Origin: Adhaeribacter aerolatus | Lineage (GTDB): Bacteria; Bacteroidota; Bacteroidia; Cytophagales; Hymenobacteraceae | Length of the DNA: 64,000 nucleotides | Assembly: GCF_007991635.1 (NCBI RefSeq) | Contig: NZ_BJYS01000017.1 | Span: 62,001 to 126,000 of the forward strand | Direction: 5' to 3' | Shown: positions 54,500 through 63,799 of the stretch, piece by piece | How the letters are laid out: every line of letters begins with the position of its first letter | How positions within the stretch are numbered: position 1 is the stretch's first letter | The notes under the pieces: model-generated | Database searches by the model: none | What the model was told of the DNA's origin: nothing | What the model saw: only the letters and a program-made list of their open reading frames with translations | Translations under genes and position numbers: made by a program

Positions 54500-54675
54500 C
54501 TGAACGGTTATTGCCTTCCCTTTTTTACAGCACCTAAAGACTTTAACAAATAAGCCGGAGGCCGGGTGCTTCCGGCTATAGCTGTTTCTGATAACCTATC
54601 GGTTCTGTTCCCTTACCAGGTTCAGCAGCTTCCTACATCCGTTTTAAAGTTTTTCTGTAATAATTAATCTTTCCG

Positions 54676-56238
54676 ATGACGAATAATATTAGCGTTAGGC
54701 AAATATTTGCTTTAGCCTTTGTATTGGCGTATGCCTTGGTAGCCGTGGCGGCCTTTTACCTGCCGCCGGTACTTTGGGCGCTATTGCTAATTGTACCCCT
54801 GCACCTGGTTTATCTGCAAAACATCTGGCAGCGCCAACACACAGTGCTGCGGAACTTTCCGATCCTGGGGTATATGCGGTATTTTCTGGAGAGTATCCGG
54901 CCGGAAATACGTCAGTATTTTTTCGAATCCGATTTAGATGGCAAACCCTTCAGCCGCCGGCAACGCTCCATTGTTTATCAGCGGGCTAAAAACGTTCGCC
55001 AAACCGTGCCTTTTGGTATGCAGCAAGACAGCCGGCAAACTGGTTACGAGTGGGTGGCGCATGCCATGTTCCCGGCGCAGGTAAAAGAAAACGACCTGCG
55101 GGTATGGATTGGCAGTAGCCGGTGTCAGCAACCCTATTACTGCAGCATTTATAATATTGCGGCCATGAGTTACGGGGCACTAAGTAAAACCGCTATCGAA
55201 GCTTTAAATGGCGGTGCCAGGCTGGGCGGCTTTGCCCATAATACCGGCGAAGGTGGCGTAAGCCCCTACCATTTAACCGAAGGCGGCGATTTAATCTGGC
55301 AGATGGGTACCGGCTATTTTGGTTGCCGTGATGCTTACGGTGAGTTCAGCCCTATGCTCTTTCAGCAGCAGGCTACGCACCCCAACATTAAGATGATCGA
55401 AATAAAACTTTCGCAAGGCGCTAAGCCCGGCTTAGGAGGCATTTTGCCGGCGGCCAAAAATACGCCCGAAATAGCCGCTATCCGTCGCGTACTGCCATAT
55501 ACAACGGTCGTTTCACCCGCTGGTCATGCTGCCTTCCAGGACCAGGTCTCCATGCTGCGATTTCTGGAGGAGTTAAGGACTTTAGCGGGCGGTAAACCGA
55601 TTGGTATTAAAGTTTGTATCGGCGACCGGCAGGAGTTTGAAAAGCTCTGCCAGGAAATGCAGCGCCTGCAGCTATACCCCGACTTTATTACCATAGATGG
55701 CGCAGAGGGCGGAACCGGCGCTGCGCCGCTTGAATTTGCCGATAGCGTAGGAATGCCGCTTTACGATGCCTTACCTTTTGTACACCGGAAACTCCGGCAG
55801 TACAAGCTGCGGCGGGAAGTTAAGATTCTGGCGGCCGGCAAAATAATTACCGGGTTAGATATTATCAAGGCCATTGCCCTGGGAGCCGATGCGTGTTACA
55901 GCGCCCGCGGCATGATGTTCGCGCTGGGTTGTCTGCAGGCCCTGCAATGCGACTCCGGCCGGTGTCCGGTTGGAATTGCTACCCAGGAACCCAGCTTGTT
56001 TAAGGGCCTGGATGTGCAGGATAAGAAAGTAAGGGTGGCTAATTTCCACCGCAATACCATTCTGGCCACCATAGAGCTAATGGAAGCCTGCGGCTTTGCC
56101 ACCCTGGCGGATATTAAACCGGATAAAATTTTCAGACGAATGGACCAGGATAAAACCAGGAGTTTCCGCGATATATATTTTACTTCTCCTGGCACTGAAA
56201 AGAATAACGCGCCTAGCTACAAGTTAAATCTGAATTAA
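54676..56238 (+). CDS. Membrane-anchored glutamate-synthase-like FMN-binding protein
   Basis: A 520-residue protein of the archaeal-type glutamate synthase (GltS/GltB FMN domain) family. Two membrane helices (about residues 10-30 and 32-45) precede a TIM-barrel with MSYGALSKTAIEALNGGA, NTGEGGVSPYH, SQGAKPGLGGILP, IDGAEGGTGAAP and GADACYSARGMMFALGC. There is also a cysteine-containing GCLQALQCDSGRCPVGIATQ segment for an iron-sulfur cluster. There is no amidotransferase domain, so it cannot by itself make glutamate from glutamine, and the real substrate of this stand-alone family is unknown. Confidence 0.88.
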   Translation: MTNNISVRQIFALAFVLAYALVAVAAFYLPPVLWALLLIVPLHLVYLQNIWQRQHTVLRNFPILGYMRYFLESIRPEIRQYFFESDLDGKPFSRRQRSIVYQRAKNVRQTVPFGMQQDSRQTGYEWVAHAMFPAQVKENDLRVWIGSSRCQQPYYCSIYNIAAMSYGALSKTAIEALNGGARLGGFAHNTGEGGVSPYHLTEGGDLIWQMGTGYFGCRDAYGEFSPMLFQQQATHPNIKMIEIKLSQGAKPGLGGILPAAKNTPEIAAIRRVLPYTTVVSPAGHAAFQDQVSMLRFLEELRTLAGGKPIGIKVCIGDRQEFEKLCQEMQRLQLYPDFITIDGAEGGTGAAPLEFADSVGMPLYDALPFVHRKLRQYKLRREVKILAAGKIITGLDIIKAIALGADACYSARGMMFALGCLQALQCDSGRCPVGIATQEPSLFKGLDVQDKKVRVANFHRNTILATIELMEACGFATLADIKPDKIFRRMDQDKTRSFRDIYFTSPGTEKNNAPSYKLNLN

Positions 56239-56499
56239 GGTGAAACTAAGCTCATTAACCGAAAAGATTATTGCCGGCGGCAATCCTGGACCAGGTACAG
56301 CGCTCTATCGCTGACCCGGACGTAGTAGAACTGCTCACCAAAAATCAGGCAGATCCGGATAATTACCCGCCTGGGAGAAATGCGGCTGTTGCTGTATGCT
56401 GCGGAGGTTCGAAGCCCGCCCCATTCGAGAATATTCTCCTGGTTTATACTTAAAAACAATTATCAAATTAAATATATAATCAAATTAATCTTAAATAAC

Positions 56500-56904
56500 A
56501 TGAAACCGATTTATTTAACCGACACCGATTACCAACGATTGCACCACCTGGTAAAAGCACAACGTACCTCCACCAGGCCGCAGGTAGCCGCCGCGCTGGG
56601 CAAGGAACTGGAACGCGCCCAGGTAGTACCTTCCGAGGAGATACCGCCGAACGTTATCACCATGAATTCGAAGGTGCGGATTAAGGAAATGAAAAGCACC
56701 ACTGAAATGGAAATTACCATTGTTTATCCCAAAGACGCTGATTTGCGCGAGCAGAAAGTATCTATTCTGGCTCCGGTTGGCACCGCGGTATTAGGCTGCC
56801 AGGTAGGCGACGAAGTAGAATGGTTGGTGCCGGATGGTACCCGGATTTACAAAATAGAAGAAGTAATTTACCAACCACAGTCCGAAGGTGAGTTAAGCGT
56901 TTAA
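56500..56904 (+). CDS. GreA/GreB-type elongation-factor domain protein (Rnk-like)
   Basis: 134 residues from ATG 56500; the open frame upstream of it is not supported. The N-terminal helix region (DYQRLHHLVKAQRTS) is short. The C-terminal GreA/FKBP-like domain has NVITMNSKVRIKE, ITIVYPKDADLREQKVSILAPVGTAVLGCQVGDEVEWLVPDG. The layout matches Rnk (regulator of nucleoside diphosphate kinase) proteins, which bind RNA polymerase's secondary channel without the full GreA coiled coil. A strong terminator follows. Confidence 0.88.
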   Translation: MKPIYLTDTDYQRLHHLVKAQRTSTRPQVAAALGKELERAQVVPSEEIPPNVITMNSKVRIKEMKSTTEMEITIVYPKDADLREQKVSILAPVGTAVLGCQVGDEVEWLVPDGTRIYKIEEVIYQPQSEGELSV

Positions 56905-57248
56905 GCTTCTACAGTGATTTTTAGAATGTTGGTTGGATCAACCGAACGGGATTTTTAATCCCGTTCGGTTTTTAAAAGACTATATTTAACCCAAAACAGT
57001 ATAAGGTTTTTTGGCCAGTATTTTAAAGCTTCCCATCTCTTAAAGGAAGTCGTTTCCCCCATTACCTGCTTTCTTTATTCCGATTAAAGGATATTATCTA
57101 TTTTAAAAGAAATAAATGGCTTTATTTATTCGGTGAAAAATACCACACCACGAATTGCTTACCGAAACTTTTCTAACCTTACAGTTTAGCTTAGGGTATG
57201 ATCATTTTATAACAGCAGAAAAGAAGGCTGGGCTACTAACTGAAATAT
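56905..57248. other. Gap after the Rnk-like gene
   Basis: 344 bases with the terminator at 56940-56973 and otherwise AT-rich sequence without a gene or clear promoter. Confidence 0.5.
56940..56973 (+). terminator. Strong intrinsic terminator after the Rnk-like gene
   Basis: ACCGAACGGGAT (56941-56952) and ATCCCGTTCGGT (56958-56969) form a perfect 12-bp stem with a 5-base loop, followed by TTTTT. It lies 36 bases after the stop codon. Confidence 0.9.
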
Positions 57249-59075
57249 ATGGAGAAGCAGGATTATCAACCCATCGAAGATTATGGCATTATTGGCGACT
57301 TAAACTCGGTGGCCTTGGTAAGTAAGCGGGGTTCTATCGACTTCATGTGCTTCCCGGATTTTGATTCGCCAACAGTCTTTGCGGCTATATTGGATAAAGA
57401 CCAGGGCGGCTATTTTAATATTCATCCGCTACTGGAAGACATAAAACACAAGCAGCTTTACCTGCCCGAAACCAATGTGTTGCTTACCCGCTTCTTATCG
57501 GAAGAAGGCATATCCGAAATAACGGACTTTATGCCCGAGGAAGAAACTTATGGCGGCAAAGAAATTATTCGCCGGGTGTCCTGCATTAAAGGCGAAATCA
57601 GGTTTAAAATAGCCTGTTGTCCGCGTTTCAATTATGCCCGCTCTCCCCACACCCTTGTTCAGATAAGCGAAAACACCGTGCTGTTCAGCAGCCTGGGCGA
57701 TGATAAGCTGGTACTGCGGCTGCAGAGTAGCATACCCTTGCAATACCGGCAAAATGACGTGTATACCGAATTTACGTTGAAAGCCGGTGATATAGCTTAT
57801 TTTTTGCTGGAGCAGGTAGATAAGGATCATCCGGACATGGGCAACTTAGCAGCTTTCGTCGAAAAAAGTCTGGTGGACAACATAAACTTCTGGCGAAAAT
57901 GGATGACCAATTGTACGTACCGGGGCCGCTGGCTGGAAATGGTATACCGTTCGGCTTTGGTTTTAAAACTGATGATTTCCCACCGCCATGGTTCTATGGT
58001 TGCAGCGCCTACTTTTGGATTACCCGAAGAGATAGGCGGGATTCGCAACTGGGACTACCGTTACACCTGGATCCGGGATGCTTCCTTTTCTGTTTACGCC
58101 CTCATTAACCTGGGCTTTAAAAAAGAGGCGGCCGCTTTTATGCAATGGGTTGAAAAACAATGCGATGACATAGACGATGCCGGCTATTTAGGCCTGATGT
58201 ATACCCTGGACGGCCGCAAAGACCTGGCTGAAACCGAACTGGAACACCTGGAAGGTTATAAACATTCTAAACCCGTACGCATTGGCAACGGCGCTTACAA
58301 CCAGATACAGCTCGATATATACGGCGAACTGCTGGACTCGGTGTACCTCTACGACAAACACGTAGAGCCTATCTCCTACCGCTTCTGGCAGAATTTATCT
58401 CGGCAGGTAGACTGGGTTTGCAATAACTGGCACCTGGAAGACGAAGGTATCTGGGAGGTACGCGGCGGCAAACGGCAATTTCTTTACTCCCGGCTCATGT
58501 GCTGGGTAGCCATCGACCGGGCCATGCGCATTGCCCAACTCCACTCATTCCCGTTACCGCCCCGCTGGCAAAAAGAACGGGACACCATTTTCCAAACCAT
58601 TCATACCGAATTCTGGGACGAGGAACTGCAATCATTTGTGCAGTACAAAGGCGCCAAAACCGTAGATGCCGCTACCCTGCTGATGCCCCTGATTCGCTTT
58701 ATCAGCCCCACCGATCCCCAATGGCTTTCCACGCTCCGCCGCATCGAACAAGAGCTGGTTTCGGACTCTTTGGTTTACCGGTACCGACCCAACGAGGAAG
58801 TAGAAGGACTGACCGGGGGCGAAGGTACTTTTTCGATGTGTACCTTTTGGTATGTAGAATGCCTGGCCCGCTCGGGACAGATCGACAAAGCCACGCTGTA
58901 CTTCGATAAAATGCTGGGCTTTGCGAACCACCTGGGTTTATTTGCCGAGCAGTTAGGCGTAAGAGGCGAACACCTCGGTAATTTTCCGCAGGCTTTTACC
59001 CACCTGGGCCTGATAAGCGCTGCCATCAGCCTGAATAAAAAATTAAATAGATTAAACGATAAAAATAATAACTGA
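57249..59075 (+). CDS. Glycoside hydrolase family 15 (glucoamylase/trehalase-like)
   Basis: A 608-residue GH15 protein without a signal peptide, so cytoplasmic. The N-terminal beta-domain (IEDYGIIGDLNSVALVSKRGSIDFMCFPDFDSP) and the (alpha/alpha)6 barrel are typical of bacterial glucoamylase or trehalase-type enzymes. Active-site segments are present: GGIRNWDYRYTWIRDASF (about 258-275), the general-acid region in DEGIWEVRGG (about 398-407) and GLTGGEGTFSMCTFWYVE (about 520-537). It probably hydrolyses alpha-glucans or trehalose. No trehalose or glycogen genes are adjacent, so the substrate is left open. Confidence 0.9.
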   Translation: MEKQDYQPIEDYGIIGDLNSVALVSKRGSIDFMCFPDFDSPTVFAAILDKDQGGYFNIHPLLEDIKHKQLYLPETNVLLTRFLSEEGISEITDFMPEEETYGGKEIIRRVSCIKGEIRFKIACCPRFNYARSPHTLVQISENTVLFSSLGDDKLVLRLQSSIPLQYRQNDVYTEFTLKAGDIAYFLLEQVDKDHPDMGNLAAFVEKSLVDNINFWRKWMTNCTYRGRWLEMVYRSALVLKLMISHRHGSMVAAPTFGLPEEIGGIRNWDYRYTWIRDASFSVYALINLGFKKEAAAFMQWVEKQCDDIDDAGYLGLMYTLDGRKDLAETELEHLEGYKHSKPVRIGNGAYNQIQLDIYGELLDSVYLYDKHVEPISYRFWQNLSRQVDWVCNNWHLEDEGIWEVRGGKRQFLYSRLMCWVAIDRAMRIAQLHSFPLPPRWQKERDTIFQTIHTEFWDEELQSFVQYKGAKTVDAATLLMPLIRFISPTDPQWLSTLRRIEQELVSDSLVYRYRPNEEVEGLTGGEGTFSMCTFWYVECLARSGQIDKATLYFDKMLGFANHLGLFAEQLGVRGEHLGNFPQAFTHLGLISAAISLNKKLNRLNDKNNN

Positions 59076-59182
59076 CAGGAGTATTATTCCCTAAACAAAA
59101 AGGTCAGTCTTTGTGATTAAACCTTTCCATTGCGGTATTATAGATGCTTTTTCATTTCCTCCGGACGAATCAAAAACTTTCC

Positions 59183-59240
59183 GGTTCGGCCGAACTCCTT
59201 CCCTGGTTCAGGGAAGGTGCCCGGAGGGCGGAAGGGTTAA
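59183..59240. repeat. 58-base dispersed hairpin repeat, copy B
   Basis: Two mismatches to the copy at 35037-35094, both in the loop of the central CTTCCCT/AGGGAAG hairpin. It lies between the GH15 gene and the convergent DUF7009-like gene. Confidence 0.85.
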
Positions 59241-59296
59241 GCACTTCCAGAAGAAAACCATTAATTTCCGGCCAAATAAGCATATAACGGTAACCT

Positions 59297-59671
59297 TCAA
59301 CAAACACCCTTTGGGTTGGGGTAAGCCCCGCTATTTTCTTCTTCCGGTCTGTCCAGGCAAACAAAATCCTTTTCTACCAGCACTTCTATTACCTGTCCTT
59401 TTCCGGTATCTACTTTCCCTTCCAAGCCCACCAGCGCCGTACCGGTCCACTCCTCCGCCAAATGCCGCGGCACGCCAATGGTAGCGGTATTGGATTGGTA
59501 ACAAACGGTTAGTTCCGGACCGGAGGTAACCTCCAGACAAAAGTGTAGCTGCTGGGCAGGGTCAGGCCCAAACGCTGTTGTTTCGGTTACTTTACCCTGC
59601 TGCTGAAACTGCTGAACCTCTGGTTGTCTTAACCGGAAGCGGAGGGTATTGGCAAGGATTCTGACTTTCAT
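59297..59671 (-). CDS. DUF7009-like small protein
   Basis: 124 residues beginning MKVRILANTLRFRLRQPEVQQF, the pattern of a small family of beta-rich cytoplasmic proteins (DUF7009) in this phylum. VGLEGKVDTGKGQVIEVLVEKDFVCLDRP is the second conserved block. A possible -7 element TACTTTTG lies at 59701-59708 on the minus strand. Function unknown. Confidence 0.7.
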   Translation of the reverse strand: MKVRILANTLRFRLRQPEVQQFQQQGKVTETTAFGPDPAQQLHFCLEVTSGPELTVCYQSNTATIGVPRHLAEEWTGTALVGLEGKVDTGKGQVIEVLVEKDFVCLDRPEEENSGAYPNPKGVC

Positions 59672-60174
59672 AGGGTAAGCCCGGTTTTTTTAAAGAAGCA
59701 CAAAAGTATAATTTAAGTGCACAAGCTGACGCTTTTACCGGAATAATTTTTGTTTGGATGTTTCCCGCAGCATGCGGCGCAGGCATACCAAAACAGCTAA
59801 CCTGCCAGCTATTTCCGTTACCAGCCTGACTGCGCATAATATTTATAAACTTAAGAAGCGCTGCCATTTCAGGCGGTATTTTTATGCCGCTACCATCCCG
59901 GAATTTACTTTCCTGCATACTATCGCCAGCAGCCTGGCGGGAGTAATTACTGCCGGCTGCCATTAACAAGCCAAATAAGTATATTAACCTGATTATAAGA
60001 AACCAAGACCGGCAACCTGGTTGTAGCTGATTAATTATAGAATCTATTCCGGCCGGCCTTTATTTTATTTATCTTAATTTTCCTATTTTAAGCCCCGCAA
60101 GCATTCCCCGCCGACAACTGTTACCGGCCCACGGCGGCGGCTATGTAGCGTACACCACCTCCTAATTACCTGAT
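59672..60174. other. Divergent gap upstream of the restriction-modification gene
   Basis: 503 bases. A 125-codon minus-strand frame here overlaps the DUF7009-like gene and has no coherent features. No promoter is placed with confidence. Confidence 0.45.
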
Positions 60175-62930
60175 ATGGCAGCTTTAAGCTGGAACGAAGT
60201 AAAAGACCGCGCCGTGCGGTTTAGTAAAGAATGGGAAAACGAAACCAGCGAAGACGCCGAAGCCAAATCGTTTCTGGACGGCTTTTTTAACGTGTTTGGC
60301 ATTAGCCGGCGGCGCATGGCCGCTTTTGAGCAGCGCGTAAAAAAAGCCGGCGACCGCGATGGGTTTATTGATTTGCTCTGGAAAGGCGTAATTCTGGTAG
60401 AAATGAAAAGCCGGGGCAAAGACCTGAGCAAAGCCTACCAGCAAGCCATTGATTATTTCCCGGGCCTGAAAGATTACGATTTACCCAAATATATTCTGGT
60501 TTCGGATTTTGAAAAGTTCCGGCTCTACGACCTGGAAGAAAACACGCAGCACGAATTTTTATTAAAAGACTTTTACCAGAACGTAAAGCTGTTCGGGTTT
60601 ATACTGGGCTACCAAACCAAAAGCTATAAAAGCGAAGACCCGGTAAATATGGAGGCGGCTGGGCGCATGGGCAAACTCCACGACCAGCTAAAAGAAATTG
60701 GCTACGACGGCCACGAACTGGAAGTATATTTGGTGCGCATCTTGTTTTGCTTGTTTGCCGAAGACACCAGCATTTTTGAAAAGCGTTATTTTCAGGATTA
60801 CATAGAGCAGAAAACCGCCGAAGACGGCCACGATTTGGCGGCGCACCTGGCGCAGTTGTTTCATATCCTAAATACGCCCGCAGAAAAACGCCTGAAAAAT
60901 ATCGACGAGCACCTGAACGGGTTTCCGTACGTGAACGGCAAGCTGTTCGCGGAATATTTGCCGCCCGCCAGCTTCGACCGTAAAATGCGCGAGGTGCTGC
61001 TGAATTGCTGCGCCCTGGACTGGAGCAAAATATCGCCGGCCATATTTGGGTCGTTGTTCCAGAGCGTGATGAACCCGCAGGAACGTCGCAACCTGGGCGC
61101 GCACTACACCTCCGAAAAGAATATTTTAAAACTGATTAAGCCGCTGTTTTTAGATGCACTCTGGCAGGAGTTCGAAAGCCTGAAAACAAATAAAAACAGA
61201 CTGCCGGAGTTTCATAAAAAACTAAGCACCTTAAAATTTCTGGACCCGGCCTGCGGCTGTGGCAACTTTTTAATTATTACCTACCGCGAACTGCGCCTCC
61301 TCGAAATAGAAGTATTGCGGGCGCTGAACAAAAGCGGGCAAGGCTGGCTGAACGTAAGCGATATTATCTGGCTCGATGTGGACATGGTGTACGGCATTGA
61401 GTACGAAGAATTTCCGGCCCGCATTGCCGAAGTAGCCATGTGGCTCATCGACCACCAGATGAACATGCGCATCAGCCAGGAGTTTGGGCAATATTTTGCG
61501 CGTTTGCCCCTGAAAAATCCGCCAATATTACCTACGGCAACGCCCTGCAAGTAAATTGGGAAAGCGTAGTACCCAAAGACCAACTGACCTATATTTTAGG
61601 TAATCCGCCGTTTGTGGGAGCAAAATTTCAGAATGATTCACAAAGAAAAGATTTAAGACCAATAATTAATAAAGTAGATAATGGCGGTTTACTAGATTAT
61701 GTAGCTGGTTGGTTTATAAATGCAGCAAATTATATCCAAAGCACCAATATTAAAGTTGGATTTGTTTCTACTAATTCTATTTGCCAAGGAGAACAGGTAG
61801 CTCCCTTATGGAATTATTTATTTTCTAAAGGAATAAAAATTCATTTTGCTTACAGCACCTTTCCTTGGGAAAGTGAAGCAAGAGGTAAAGCCGCGGTTCA
61901 CGTTATAATTGTAGGTTTTGCAGATTTCGATATTTCTGAGAAAAGATTATTTATTAGAGAATCCAATAGTAATTTCCAGGAAATCAAAGTTAAAAATATT
62001 AGCCCATATTTAGTTGAAGGTTCTGATTTTACTGTAGGTAATAGAAGTAAACCAATTTGTAATGTTCCTGAAATTGCAACAGGAAATAAACCAATTGATG
62101 GTGGAAATTATATTTTTTCAGAAGAAGAAAAGAATGACTTTTTGAAGAAAGAACCTAATGCTTCTAAATATATATTACCGTTCTTGGGTGCTGATGAATT
62201 TATTAATAATAAGCGACGTTGGATTCTATTCCTAAAAGATATTAGCCCGAATGAATTAAAATCAATGCCGGAAATTATCAAAAGAGTAGAAGCAGTCAAA
62301 AAATTTCGGCTTCATAGTTCTAGTTTGCCTACAATAAAAATTGCTGCAATACCTACAAGATTTCATACTGAAAATATGCCCACATCAGAGTTTCTTGTAA
62401 TTCCTCAAGTATCATCAGAAAGAAGGCAATATATTCCTATTGGTTTTATGAAGCCTGGTGTAGTTTGTAGTGATAAGCTCAGAATATTACCTAATGCTAC
62501 GTTGTTTCACTTTGGAATTTTAGTTTCAAAAATGCACATGGGCTGGATGAGACTAACAACCGGTAGATTGAAATCAGATTATCAATATTCCGTGCTTACA
62601 GTTTACAACAACTTTCCGTGGCCGGAGAACCCGAGTGAAAAAGGAATAAAAGCCGTAGAAGTTGCCGCGCAAAAAGTGCTGGATGCCCGCGCCGCCTTCC
62701 CCACCAGTTCCCTCGCCGACCTCTACGACCCGCTCACCATGCCGCCCGCCCTCGTAAAAGCCCACCAGGACCTCGATAAAGCCGTAGACCTTTGCTACCG
62801 TCCGCAACCCTTCGCCTCCGAAGCCAAACGCATGGAATATTTGTTCCAGTTATACGAGCAATACACCGCCGGCCTATTTGTAAAAAGCAAGCCCACCCGT
62901 AAGGGTGTACTGCGTACGCCCCAGCCCTAG
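60175..62930 (+). pseudogene. MmeI-like type IIL restriction-modification enzyme, split by a frameshift
   Basis: One gene in two frames (60175-61554 and onward to 62930). Joined by a single-base correction it encodes 918 residues, the size of MmeI (919). The N-terminal nuclease has Asp66-x9-Glu76-x-Lys78 (DLLWKGVILVEMKS). The helical spacer leads to SAM motif I LDPACGCGNF (about 356-365; the fourth residue is Cys where Ser is usual) and motif IV GNPPF (about 476-480). The recognition domain and the terminal LFQLYEQYTAGL follow. The frame is lost at the five-A tract 61513-61517: six A would restore LPLKKSANITYGNAL. A -1 slip during translation, a sequencing error or a real mutation are all possible. 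Positions about 61620-62600 are clearly AT-rich compared with both sides. Such enzymes combine cutting and one-strand adenine methylation. Confidence 0.88.
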
Positions 62931-62946
62931 AAGAGCGTACTCTAAT

Positions 62947-62965
62947 GGGCGAATGCGATTCGCCC
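62947..62965. repeat. REP-like hairpin upstream of the transposase gene
   Basis: GGGCGAAT, a three-base loop, ATTCGCCC: a perfect 8-bp hairpin between the restriction gene stop and the transposase start codon. Related hairpins lie inside the transposase gene. Confidence 0.75.
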
Positions 62966-62998
62966 CAACCGGGGTCCGGTGATGGCCGTAAAAAGCAG

Positions 62999-63586
62999 AT
63001 GGCCTATAATCCGCAAATCCACCACCGCCGGTCCATCCGGTTAAGCGGCTACGATTACAGTCAGGCCGGCGCCTATTTTATTACCCTCTGCACCCATAAC
63101 CGGGAACATCTGTTTGGAGAAGTGGTGGGTGGTACCATGCATTTGAATGAATACGGCAAGATTGCCGCCAACGAATGGGCGAGAACCCCGGAGATACGTC
63201 CGCAGGTGGCGTTGGATGTTTATGTAATTATGCCCAATCACATGCACGGCATCCTCATCATCCATAGTAGGGACGAATCGCATTCGTCCCAAACGCATTT
63301 ACCCAATTCGCATTCGTCTCAAACGCATTCGCCCCAATCGCATTCGGCAAATAAGGGCGAAAGCGATTCGCCCCCACGATCGCCATCGGATACCATTGGG
63401 GCGATGGTGCGGGGTTATAAATCGGCCGTAACGAAAAACATAAATCTAATATGTCCCGGAACGGTAGTCTGGCAGCGCAATTATTACGAACATATTATCC
63501 GGAATGAACAAGCGTACCAGACCATCTCGGAATACATTGTGAATAATCCTTCAAAATGGAATTCGGATAAATTTTATAGTCTATAA
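62999..63586 (+). CDS. REP-associated tyrosine transposase (RAYT, IS200-like)
   Basis: 195 residues from ATG 62999 (MAYNPQIHHRRSIRL). An upstream in-frame ATG at 62945 would place the REP-like hairpin in the coding region. Y1 transposase motifs are YFITLCTHNREHLFG, the HUH motif in VIMPNHMHGILII and the catalytic Tyr region WQRNYYEHIIRNEQAYQTISEYI. RAYTs are single-copy domesticated relatives of IS200 transposases thought to move REP palindromes. A Ser/His-rich stretch (SHSSQTHLPNSHSSQTHSPQSH, about residues 92-125 in short repeats) is inserted between the HUH and Tyr motifs and is encoded by REP-like repeats. Confidence 0.92.
   Translation: MAYNPQIHHRRSIRLSGYDYSQAGAYFITLCTHNREHLFGEVVGGTMHLNEYGKIAANEWARTPEIRPQVALDVYVIMPNHMHGILIIHSRDESHSSQTHLPNSHSSQTHSPQSHSANKGESDSPPRSPSDTIGAMVRGYKSAVTKNINLICPGTVVWQRNYYEHIIRNEQAYQTISEYIVNNPSKWNSDKFYSL
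63270..63373. repeat. REP-like palindromes inside the transposase coding sequence
   Basis: GGGACGAAT/ATTCGTCCC (63270-63290) is a perfect 9-bp hairpin. GGGCGAAA/ATTCGCCC (63355-63373) has one mismatch. Between them the unit CGCATTCGTCYCAAACGCATT is repeated imperfectly. All frames stay open, so the repeats encode the Ser/His-rich insertion. Confidence 0.8.
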
Positions 63587-63799
63587 AGCGGATTGGCAGC
63601 TTTACCCAGGCGTATAAATAATAGCGGTTTAAATTAAAAAATAAATTAAATATTTCCCGAATGGTTGGGAAACCTGGGTAAATTAAGATTTTTTTATCAG
63701 CAGAAACCGGAAATACCGATTCACAACCAGCGACCTTGCGCTAAATAACCAATTGGGCCGAAGCGAGTATAAAAAACAAATTGCTAAAGCCCCGCCAGC
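63587..63799. other. Short gap before the last gene
   Basis: 213 AT-rich bases between the transposase and the transporter start. No feature recognised. Confidence 0.4.

Larger units (their letters stand above)
53943..54675. other. Divergent gap with promoter and long leader
   Basis: 733 bases. The left part is AT-rich and empty. The right part has the promoter at 54360-54390 and a leader of about 280 bases with at least one strong hairpin at 54474-54499. Confidence 0.5.

Noticed and set aside
56271-56453. 60-codon frame between the FMN protein and Rnk-like genes
   Set aside because: No start signal or family features. A GGTTCGAAGCC stretch near 56405 looked like a tRNA T-arm, but no acceptor or anticodon arms could be paired.
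59592-59969. 125-codon minus-strand frame upstream of the DUF7009-like gene
   Set aside because: It overlaps that gene in another frame, and its residue composition is that of random translation.
63270-63373. CRISPR-like array from the regularly repeated short units
   Set aside because: The repeats are palindromic, unevenly spaced, without unique spacers of constant length, and lie inside an open reading frame.
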